This document shows positions 7,792 to 14,268 of a DNA stretch of 34,564 bases, piece after piece. Positions within the stretch are counted from its first letter, which is position 1, and every line of letters starts with the position of its first letter. Below the pieces are notes generated by a model that searched no databases, had not been told where the DNA came from, and worked only from the letters and a program-made list of their open reading frames with translations. This DNA is from Thalassolituus sp034111725 (GTDB lineage: Bacteria > Pseudomonadota > Gammaproteobacteria > Pseudomonadales > Oceanobacteraceae): positions 1-34,564 of the forward strand of contig NZ_JAWUWR010000050.1 in NCBI RefSeq assembly GCF_034111725.1. Reading direction: 5' to 3'. The translations under genes and the position numbers were made by a program.

Positions 7792-8928
7792 TTAAATAGT
7801 ACGAGAAATAATTTCTTTCATAATTTCGGATGTGCCTGCATAAATACGCTGCACACGAGAATCGGCATAGGCACGAGCGACTGGGTATTCCCACATATAG
7901 CCGTAACCACCGTGTAACTGTACACATTCATCAACAATGCGACATTGAGCCTCAGTAGCCCAAAGTTTCACCGATGCCGCGGCATCTATGTTGAGTTTTT
8001 TCTCGCAATGTAATTCTAAGCAGCGATCAACATACGTTTGCGTAACGGCAAGCTCAGTACGAATTTCGGCCAATTTAAAGCGAGTATTTTGGAAAGCAGC
8101 GATCGGCTTACCAAATGCTTTACGCTCTTTAACGTATTTTACTGTCTCGTCGTAGCAGGCTTTCGCTACTGCTGCGCCGATAATCGCAACACTTAAACGT
8201 TCTTGCGCCAGTTCTTGCATTAAATAGATAAAACCCGCGTTTTTCTGCCCCAATAAATTGCCCTTAGGAACCCGTACATTGTCAAAAAACAACTCGGAGG
8301 TGTCCTGAGATTTCATACCCACTTTTTTCAGATTTTGTCCACGTGCGAAACCTGCGCGATCGGCTTCAACTAAAAACAAGCTGACGCCTTTAGCACCGGC
8401 GCTGGTATCGGTTTTAGCAACTACGATAAATAAATCGGCCATTTGACCGTTGGTGATAAAGGTTTTAGAACCATTAATAATGTAATCGTCGCCGTCTTCT
8501 GTAGCACTGGTACGCACACCGGCTAAATCTGAACCGGTACCCGGTTCAGTCATGGCGATTGCGGTAATGACTTCCCCCGTACACATTTTTGGCAGCCACT
8601 TCTTTTTTTGCTCTTCAGAACCATAATGCAAAATATAGGGCGCTACGATATCCGAATGTAGAGAGAAACCTGGGCCTGACGCAAACACATAGCCTTGCTC
8701 TTCAATGGCAATAGCAGAGTAACGAAAATCAACACCAGCGCCGCCGTATTCTTCAGGAATGTGAGAGCATAAAATGCCGGCCTCGCCTGCTTTTAACCAA
8801 GCTTCTCGGGAAATTTGACCGTCTTCTTCCCACTGCTCAATATTTGGCTGAATTTCACGCTGCATAAATTTACGCACCGCGTCGCGGAACATGTCATGTT
8901 CTTCGGTATAAACACTGCGAGGGATCAT
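7792..8928 (-). CDS. Acyl-CoA dehydrogenase, LCAD-like
   Basis: This 378-residue FAD enzyme forms the trans-2 double bond in acyl-CoA. The acyl-CoA dehydrogenase signature AMTEPGTGSDLAG (about 125-137) and the C-terminal HGGYGYMWEYPV segment are clear. The catalytic Glu of medium-chain enzymes (IYEGT) is replaced by Ala364 (IYAGTSEIMKEI). In long-chain (LCAD) and isovaleryl enzymes that position is also not Glu and the base lies on helix G; here Glu261 in CYDETVKYVKERKAFG is the likely base. Long-chain type enzymes can accept methyl-branched chains, which suits the racemase-like neighbour. The start ATG overlaps the stop of the upstream gene by one base (TAATG), with GGAGAG as ribosome site, indicating coupled translation. 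Confidence 0.93.
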   Translation of the reverse strand: MIPRSVYTEEHDMFRDAVRKFMQREIQPNIEQWEEDGQISREAWLKAGEAGILCSHIPEEYGGAGVDFRYSAIAIEEQGYVFASGPGFSLHSDIVAPYILHYGSEEQKKKWLPKMCTGEVITAIAMTEPGTGSDLAGVRTSATEDGDDYIINGSKTFITNGQMADLFIVVAKTDTSAGAKGVSLFLVEADRAGFARGQNLKKVGMKSQDTSELFFDNVRVPKGNLLGQKNAGFIYLMQELAQERLSVAIIGAAVAKACYDETVKYVKERKAFGKPIAAFQNTRFKLAEIRTELAVTQTYVDRCLELHCEKKLNIDAAASVKLWATEAQCRIVDECVQLHGGYGYMWEYPVARAYADSRVQRIYAGTSEIMKEIISRTI

Positions 8929-10142
8929 TATTTGCTCTCCTTAAGGGCTATGTAACCTGCCTGACGTGCAACGCCACTAAGCAACAGACGTTCGATGTCT
9001 GTCGCTGTGCAGTTAACTTCATGCAGGATATTCTGAGTATGCTGGCCTTGTTCTGGACCAACGGAATCAGCTGAATATTTTTTATTGGAATATTTAATAG
9101 ACGGTGCCGGACAGCGAATGGTCTGGCCCGTGGGGGTTGTTAATTCTTGCACCATTTCTCGTGCTAATAATTGCGGATGCTCAAACGCCGCTTGGGGAGT
9201 CAAAATTGGCGTTACGCAGCAATCCGCATCAGCGAACACGTCGCGCCAATGCGCTTGCGGCTCAGATGCAAAGACGGCCGCTACTTGCGCACGTAATTCC
9301 TCTGCTTTGCTCCCCATATCTAAATAACGCGCTTTCCACTCCGGTTTATTAAGTACGTCGCATACTTGAAACCAGAATTTTTCTTCCAATGCACCCACCG
9401 CCATGTATTGGTGATCAGCCGTGGCATAAATGGAATAACATGGGCGCGCACCGGTCAGCATGTCTTGGCCACGCGGCAAAGATTTGCCCATTAAATTCAT
9501 GCTAGCCATTGTGATAACGTTGTGGGCAAACGTGCAGTCCGTCATCGATATATCTAGATAACTGCCTTCACCATGACGCAAGCTACCAACGACCCCCGCC
9601 ACAATGGCCATCGCGGCACTGAGTGAGCCACCGGCTAAATCAGCAATTTGAAAATTACCTAAAACAGGGGCGCCATGCGCTTCACCGATTTGCTCTAAGA
9701 CGCCGGCAGTTGCGCAGTAATTCATGTCGTGGCCGGCCTTTTCCGCCCAAGGGCCAGTCTGGCCATAACCGGAAATCGAACACACTACGAGCTTAGGATT
9801 AATTGCTTGCAGAACATCGTACGTAAGGCCAAGTCGAGCCATGACCCCGGGGCGAAAGCTTTCTAATAGAATGTCGGCTTTTTCAACCAGACGAAGGAGC
9901 AACGCATGGCCTTCGGCGTTACTAATATCCAAACTAATGGATTCTTTACCACGATTTAAAATATGGAATGCGGGGCTTACCATGCCTTTCGGCATACCCA
10001 TAAAACGGGTGTAGTCACCCGCTTTGGTGTCTTCCACCTTAATCACTCGGGCACCCATATCGCGTAAGTGCATGGAGCACATAGGTCCGGGTAACAGGCG
10101 CGATAAATCGAGAACGGTCATCCCTTCTAAAGGTAAAGCCAT
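8928..10142 (-). CDS. CaiB/BaiF family protein, alpha-methylacyl-CoA racemase-like
   Basis: This 404-residue protein belongs to the class III CoA-transferase family. Several segments match alpha-methylacyl-CoA racemase (AMACR, MCR) more closely than formyl-CoA transferase. They are GHDMNYCATAGVL with His138, IADLAGG with Asp168, PRGQDMLTGA (223-232), and TADHQYMAVGALEEKFW with Glu253. These correspond to the His, Asp and Glu of the racemase active site. Asp202 in SMTDCTF also keeps the position of the transferase nucleophile, so a CoA-transferase role is not excluded. AMACR inverts the 2-methyl centre so that dehydrogenase can act. It is the first gene of the operon, with AGGAAGG before ATG 10142, and lies 64 bases downstream of repeated operator-like half-sites. 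Confidence 0.85.
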   Translation of the reverse strand: MALPLEGMTVLDLSRLLPGPMCSMHLRDMGARVIKVEDTKAGDYTRFMGMPKGMVSPAFHILNRGKESISLDISNAEGHALLLRLVEKADILLESFRPGVMARLGLTYDVLQAINPKLVVCSISGYGQTGPWAEKAGHDMNYCATAGVLEQIGEAHGAPVLGNFQIADLAGGSLSAAMAIVAGVVGSLRHGEGSYLDISMTDCTFAHNVITMASMNLMGKSLPRGQDMLTGARPCYSIYATADHQYMAVGALEEKFWFQVCDVLNKPEWKARYLDMGSKAEELRAQVAAVFASEPQAHWRDVFADADCCVTPILTPQAAFEHPQLLAREMVQELTTPTGQTIRCPAPSIKYSNKKYSADSVGPEQGQHTQNILHEVNCTATDIERLLLSGVARQAGYIALKESK

Positions 10143-10205
10143 AGTGCCTTCCTAATTCTTGTTATTTGCAGTCGAAGACGGCTCCGTGAGAGACACCAAC
10201 TTAAT

Positions 10206-10232
10206 GAGTTACCTTAACGTAACTCAAGTTAC
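10206..10232 (-). promoter_or_regulatory. Operator/promoter with three GTAACTC-type half-sites
   Basis: GAGTTAC (10206-10212) and GTAACTC (10219-10225) form a perfect seven-base inverted repeat, and AGTTAC (10227-10232) adds a third half-site that pairs with the second around CA. On the minus strand TTGAGT (10227-10222) can act as a -35 box, with TTAAGT 18 bases further on. An operator lying inside a long spacer is the usual layout of MerR-controlled promoters. The MerR gene immediately upstream (10332-10778) is the natural candidate to bind it. Confidence 0.6.
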
Positions 10233-10331
10233 CCTAAGGAAAAATTGAGTACAAGGTGCAAATCATGCACGCCAATGACAGATTAGCACCGGCGCTGAAC
10301 TTGAATAGAGTTAGAGACGAACGGAAAGATG

Positions 10332-10778
10332 TTAGGAGTTATCGGCCATAAAGGCTTGGAAAGAGGATTCTGGATCGAGATCGAGCTGACGAAGATCGTC
10401 TTGGGCAGACAACTCTACAGCTCTTAGCTCTTCAATGGTCGCTTCAAGATCACGACGCTGAGCTTCTAGCTCGCCCAAACGCTGACGACACTTCTGCATC
10501 ATGCTTAATAGACGCTCAGGGTTGGTGCGATCCGCATCGTATAGATCAAGATACGCTTTGGTGGCTTCTAATGAGAAACCCAATCGCTTAGAACGTAAAA
10601 CAATTTTTAGCCGCGCGCGCTGGCGATGATCATAAATCATGGCACGACCAACACGGCGTGAACGGATCAAGCCTTTGGATTCATAAAGGCGAATAGCCCT
10701 AGGGGTAATGCCAAATTCAGCGGCAAGCTGTGCGACGGTATAATAATCGTCGGTGCTATTGAGGTCGGTCATACCCAT
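10332..10778 (-). CDS. MerR family transcriptional regulator, LiuR-like
   Basis: This 148-residue regulator has the winged helix-turn-helix at about residues 12-80 (YTVAQLAAEFGITPRAIRLY). A charged coiled-coil dimerisation helix at about 90-132 and a short acidic tail follow. It lacks the cysteine pattern of metal- or redox-sensing MerR proteins. The LKIVLRSKRLGFSL region resembles LiuR-type regulators of branched-chain amino acid and acyl-CoA degradation. Those respond to CoA-related signals, though the ligand here is unknown. Start is ATG 10778 or ATG 10772; neither has a strong ribosome site. It lies upstream of, and on the same strand as, the acyl-CoA operon, separated by 189 bases with the inverted repeats, and likely controls it. 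Confidence 0.88.
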   Translation of the reverse strand: MGMTDLNSTDDYYTVAQLAAEFGITPRAIRLYESKGLIRSRRVGRAMIYDHRQRARLKIVLRSKRLGFSLEATKAYLDLYDADRTNPERLLSMMQKCRQRLGELEAQRRDLEATIEELRAVELSAQDDLRQLDLDPESSFQAFMADNS

Positions 10779-11078
10779 CTACACTGTCATAAAGGCGTCA
10801 TCATATCACTAGCGACTCTATTACTCAGCACCTGATCGCGCAAAGGCGACACTCCCCTTGCTCATTCCTGTTAATCCATCAATTCAACGCTGATGTGCCT
10901 TGTAATTCTGTCCTATAATGTGACCACTTCTTCTTATCTCATCTCCTTATCTTTATAGCAGCGTTGACCGTTACTGATCGACGCCTTCCGCGTCTAAGTT
11001 GATCACGACTTGTATGAAGAAAAAGCTGAATGAGCTCAACACAATTTAATAATCTTAAAGCATCAAAGGAGTTCGACT
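10779..11078. other. Divergent intergenic region MerR regulator / SDR
   Basis: Three hundred bases with no credible gene. On the plus strand there is a perfect -10 box (TATAAT, 10914-10919) with only a weak -35 (CTGATG, 10890-10895), which could drive the dehydrogenase gene with a leader of about 150 bases. The GTAACTC half-sites seen before the acyl-CoA operon are not repeated here in full. Confidence 0.4.
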
Positions 11079-11837
11079 ATGAACCTTCAAGATAAAGTCG
11101 TCGCAATTACTGGAGGAGGCCAAGGTCTTGGCCGTTCGATGGCCGTATATTTAGCCCATAAAGGAGCGCAAATTGCGATTATCGACCTTAGCCAAGAACA
11201 CATGGATGAAACCAAGCGCCAAGTTGAAGCAGCTGGTAGCAAAGCTTGCACTTACTTGTGCAACGTTGCCAACGAAGAACAAGTTGAAGAAACCTTCGAT
11301 GCGATTATCGGCCAGATGGGTGCATTGCACGGATTAGTCAATAACGCCGGTATTTTGCGTGATGGCTTGCTGGTTAAGGTAAAAGATGGCGAAATTACTA
11401 AAATGACATTGGCGCAATGGCAAGCGGTTATCGACGTTAACTTAACCGGTGTGTTTTTGTGTGGCCGCGAAGCAGCGATTCGCATGATCAAGCACGGTGA
11501 AGGTGGCTGTATTATTAATATTTCCAGCATTTCGCGTTCTGGAAATATGGGCCAAACCAACTATTCAGCCGCCAAAGCGGGTGTAGCCACCATGGCTGTG
11601 TCATGGGCAAAAGAACTGGCACGCTATGGCATTCGCGCGAATGCGATCGCACCGGGTTTTATTGCCACAGAGATGACTTCTAGCATGAAGCCAGAAGCAC
11701 TCGAAAAAATGACCGCCGGTATTCCGTTAAAACGCATGGGGCAGCCAGACGATATTGCTAATGCGGTCGCCTTCCTACTCGAGAACGATTACATGTCGGG
11801 TCGCGTTGTTGAAGTCGACGGCGGCTTACGCCTGTAG
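11079..11837 (+). CDS. Short-chain dehydrogenase/reductase, FabG-like
   Basis: This 252-residue NAD(P)H-dependent oxidoreductase has the cofactor motif TGGGQGLG at 11-18 and NNAG at 88-91. The catalytic Ser149, Tyr162 and Lys166 lie in NISSIS and NYSAAKAG. The C-terminus is MSGRVVEVDGGLRL. Such enzymes reduce 3-ketoacyl-ACP or oxidise 3-hydroxyacyl-CoA or secondary alcohols. The AAAGGAG ribosome site lies seven bases before ATG 11079. It is divergent from the MerR gene and sits beside the acyl-CoA cluster, so a 3-hydroxyacyl-CoA or alcohol dehydrogenase role in that pathway is plausible. Fatty acid synthesis is less likely because no other fab gene is near. The long hairpin at 11848-11886 follows it. 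Confidence 0.88.
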   Translation: MNLQDKVVAITGGGQGLGRSMAVYLAHKGAQIAIIDLSQEHMDETKRQVEAAGSKACTYLCNVANEEQVEETFDAIIGQMGALHGLVNNAGILRDGLLVKVKDGEITKMTLAQWQAVIDVNLTGVFLCGREAAIRMIKHGEGGCIINISSISRSGNMGQTNYSAAKAGVATMAVSWAKELARYGIRANAIAPGFIATEMTSSMKPEALEKMTAGIPLKRMGQPDDIANAVAFLLENDYMSGRVVEVDGGLRL

Positions 11838-11847
11838 TTTCCGCAGT

Positions 11848-11886
11848 CATTGGGTAGTATGAGAGGCCGACCTCGACTACCCAATG
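11848..11886 (+). repeat. Long hairpin between SDR and ATL genes
   Basis: CATTGGGTAGT (11848-11858) pairs perfectly with ACTACCCAATG (11876-11886), and inside the loop GAGG (11863-11866) pairs with CCTC (11871-11874). No T run follows, so it is not a standard intrinsic terminator. It ends 13 bases before the ATL start and could stabilise the upstream transcript or limit ATL translation. Confidence 0.7.
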
Positions 11887-11899
11887 GATTCATGCGCGC

Positions 11900-12220
11900 A
11901 TGCCCCCAGACCAATCACATACTTCGTTAACCGCCGAACAGCATTTGTATGCAGCGCTGGCGCTTATCCCCTATGGCACTGTTACCAGCTACGGACGTCT
12001 AGCAGCGATGGCAGGCTATCCAGGTCGAGCGCGTTGGGTAGGGAAAGTTCTGAGTCAGCTGCCGCCCAACAGCCAATTACCTTGGTATCGGGTAATCAAC
12101 GCTCAAGGCAATATCTCCTTCCCTAGTGATAGCGATGCAGCCATACGGCAATGTACTCGACTTTTAGAAGAAGGGATCAAGGTTCGCAATGGCAAAAAAG
12201 TCTTGGCTAAGCTGATTTGA
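11900..12220 (+). CDS. Alkyltransferase-like DNA repair protein (ATL)
   Basis: This 106-residue protein has the DNA-binding fold of O6-alkylguanine methyltransferases but cannot transfer the alkyl group. The PCHR active site is PWYRVIN here (residues 61-67), with Trp62 in place of the reactive Cys. ATL proteins bind O6-alkylguanine, flip it out and mark it for nucleotide excision repair. The IPYGTVTSYGRLAAMAG helix-turn-helix region and the GRARWVGK arginine-finger loop (42-49) are present. The length is typical of bacterial ATLs such as E. coli YbaZ. ATG 11900 has no clear ribosome site and follows a long hairpin, so expression may be low or coupled to the upstream dehydrogenase gene. Confidence 0.9.
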   Translation: MPPDQSHTSLTAEQHLYAALALIPYGTVTSYGRLAAMAGYPGRARWVGKVLSQLPPNSQLPWYRVINAQGNISFPSDSDAAIRQCTRLLEEGIKVRNGKKVLAKLI

Positions 12221-12705
12221 ACTTCGTCGCTCAGGTTCATAATCGTCTGACGACAAGGCCTGTCAGATTCGGACACTGCCATAAGTGTCGCAATTGATTG
12301 GCACTTGTGCCATACAAGTCTTTACCTGCTTAAACGAGTAGCGTTGCTAGATCTCAATCACGCCACAACACTTAGAACGAAATTGCACGAGCGCTAAAAA
12401 TCAATAAAAATTCTTTTAAAATCAATTATTTAACTAAAAAAATAGATGGGGAAAATGTATTTATCACGAGTCAAAAATGTAACATATCACGCCAAAAAAA
12501 ACCTTACATTAAGCCCCTATATTGCTTCTCTTACCACCAAAGCAGAAGCATCAGGTGACAAGGAGACACTGGATTTATATCAATCAATCACCCAACTTTG
12601 TCACGGTATCACCTGTTAACTCTTGTGGTTTTACGACACAGTAGCCGTAATGAGCGCAAACGCCTCTCACATTACAAAAACAACGTCGATACTAGGAAAC
12701 CTTCC
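12221..12705. other. Regulatory region upstream of monooxygenase 2
   Basis: These 485 bases contain two inverted repeats (12272-12289 and 12299-12312). An A/T-rich tract at about 12395-12450 and a ribosome site AGGAAA before ATG 12706 follow. CAGGTGA (12552-12558) and TCACCTG (12609-12615) form a further wide-spaced repeat. An in-frame TTG at 12598 would extend the monooxygenase by 36 residues, but that extension is not conserved in copy 1 and has no ribosome site. No other gene is credible here. Confidence 0.5.
12272..12312 (+). promoter_or_regulatory. Paired inverted repeats, probable operator, before monooxygenase 2
   Basis: GACACT (12272-12277) and AGTGTC (12284-12289) are a perfect inverted repeat with six bases between. 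Ten bases on, TGGCACTTGTGCCA (12299-12312) is a perfect 14-base palindrome. Both share the core CAC(T)/(A)GTG. No terminator T run follows, so regulator binding is more likely than termination of the ATL transcript. The cognate regulator is not identifiable. Confidence 0.5.
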
Positions 12706-14187
12706 ATGTCTAAAGAATATTTTGACGTACTTATTATTGGTGCTGGCTTGTCCGGTATCGGAACAGCGTGTCACTTAAAGAAAGAAGCAGCAGGTAAGAC
12801 ATTCGCTATCCTTGAAGGCCGCACCGCGATTGGTGGTACATGGGATTTGTTCCGTTACCCAGGCATTCGTTCAGATTCTGACATGTTCACTTTGGGCTAC
12901 GAATTTAAGCCTTGGACACAGCGCAAAGGCATCGCCGACGGTGAAGACATTCGCAACTACATTCGCGAAGCCGCCACAGAATATAATATCGAGCCTCACA
13001 TTCGTTACAGCCACAAAGTTAAAAGCGCTGCATGGTCGACCAAAGATGCGCAATGGACTGTAGACGTTGAGTTAAGCGAAACCGGCGAAACTAAACAGTA
13101 CATTTGTAGCTTTTTTATCAGCTGCACCGGTTACTACAATTACGAGCAAGGTTTCACCCCAGACTTCGAAGGCCGCGACGACTACAAAGGTCAGGTACTT
13201 CATCCACAGTTCTGGCCTGAAAACCTGGACTACCAAGACAAGAAAGTTGTGGTAATCGGCTCTGGTGCGACAGCGGTAACACTCGTTCCTGCGATGACAG
13301 ATAAAGCTCAAAAAGTAACTATGCTGCAGCGTTCACCGTCTTATGTATTGTCGGTGCCGCAAGAAGACATCATGGTTAATGGTCTACGTAAAATTTTGCC
13401 GGAATCATGGGTATATCGCATTATTCGCGGCCGTAACGTTTCAATCACTTTGGGCATCTATAAATTCTGTAAAGCCTTTCCAAGTACCGCGCGTAACCTT
13501 CTACAAGGCATGATCAAGCGTCAGTTACCTGCTGATTTTGATATGACTCACTTCACCCCAAAATACAATCCTTGGGATGAGCGTCTTTGCGCCGTGCCTA
13601 ATGGCGATATGTTTAAAGCCATTAAACAAGGTAAAGCAGATGTGGTTACCGACCATATTGATCGCTTTACTGAAAAAGGCTTATTACTAAAATCAGGTAA
13701 AGAATTAGAAGCTGATATCATCGTTACCGCCACTGGCCTGCAAGTGCAAATGCTAGGGAATATGAAATTATCTATGGATGGCGAACCGCTCAGTATCGCG
13801 GATAAAATGAGCTTCCGTGGTGCTATGTTCGAAGACATTCCAAACTTCAGTATGGTATTCGGTTATACCAATGCTTCTTGGACGCTTAAAGCTGACTTAA
13901 TCGCTAGCTGGGTTTGCGGTTTGATGAAGCACATGAATGACAAAGGTCTGCGCCAAGTAACGCCGCGTAACCATGATAGCAGCATGGAAAAAGTGTCATT
14001 TATTGAAATGCAGTCGGGTTACATTGCACGTATCCGTAATACGATTCCACGCCAAGGTACTAAGAAACCGTGGAAGCTTTATCAAAACTACATGCTCGAC
14101 ATGGCGTCTTTGAAATTAAGCAGCTTTGAAGAAGAGACATTGGAGTATTCGAATCCAATACAAACTTCAGAACCTAAAATGGCTTAA
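12706..14187 (+). CDS. Flavin-binding monooxygenase, Baeyer-Villiger type, AlmA/EthA-like (copy 2)
   Basis: This is the 493-residue paralogue of the enzyme at 2591, aligned without gaps over the first 180 residues with 129 identical positions by hand count. FAD-binding GAGLSG (12-17), GGTWDLFRYPG (43-53) and NADPH-binding GSGATA (185-190) are the same. The Baeyer-Villiger fingerprint reads YKGQVLHPQFWP (160-171), with Tyr in place of the leading Phe. ATG 12706 follows AGGAAA and aligns with the copy 1 start. It should be a cytoplasmic or membrane-associated NADPH oxygenase for ketones or long hydrophobic chains. The long regulatory region upstream suggests it is controlled differently from copy 1. 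It ends at a terminator shared with the convergent chemoreceptor gene. Confidence 0.9.
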   Translation: MSKEYFDVLIIGAGLSGIGTACHLKKEAAGKTFAILEGRTAIGGTWDLFRYPGIRSDSDMFTLGYEFKPWTQRKGIADGEDIRNYIREAATEYNIEPHIRYSHKVKSAAWSTKDAQWTVDVELSETGETKQYICSFFISCTGYYNYEQGFTPDFEGRDDYKGQVLHPQFWPENLDYQDKKVVVIGSGATAVTLVPAMTDKAQKVTMLQRSPSYVLSVPQEDIMVNGLRKILPESWVYRIIRGRNVSITLGIYKFCKAFPSTARNLLQGMIKRQLPADFDMTHFTPKYNPWDERLCAVPNGDMFKAIKQGKADVVTDHIDRFTEKGLLLKSGKELEADIIVTATGLQVQMLGNMKLSMDGEPLSIADKMSFRGAMFEDIPNFSMVFGYTNASWTLKADLIASWVCGLMKHMNDKGLRQVTPRNHDSSMEKVSFIEMQSGYIARIRNTIPRQGTKKPWKLYQNYMLDMASLKLSSFEEETLEYSNPIQTSEPKMA

Positions 14188-14207
14188 CTGTGTAAACAGT
14201 TATCCAT

Positions 14208-14236
14208 AAAAAAACGGCCCTCGCGGCCGGTTTTTT
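14208..14236. terminator. Bidirectional Rho-independent terminator
   Basis: A run of seven A (14208-14214), stem CGGCC / GGCCG (14215-14219 with 14225-14229), then T (14231-14236). It can stop monooxygenase 2 on plus and the chemoreceptor gene (ending 14269) on minus. Confidence 0.8.
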
Positions 14237-14268
14237 ATGCATCTTATTTTTATATTTAACTTACTCTT

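Noticed and set aside
12299..12318. TGGCAC at 12299 as a sigma-54 -24 element
   Set aside because: The required GC ten bases after GG is absent; the bases are better explained as half of a palindrome.
12598..12705. TTG-initiated 36-residue N-terminal extension of monooxygenase 2
   Set aside because: Not matched in copy 1, no ribosome site, and ATG 12706 aligns with the copy 1 start and follows AGGAAA.
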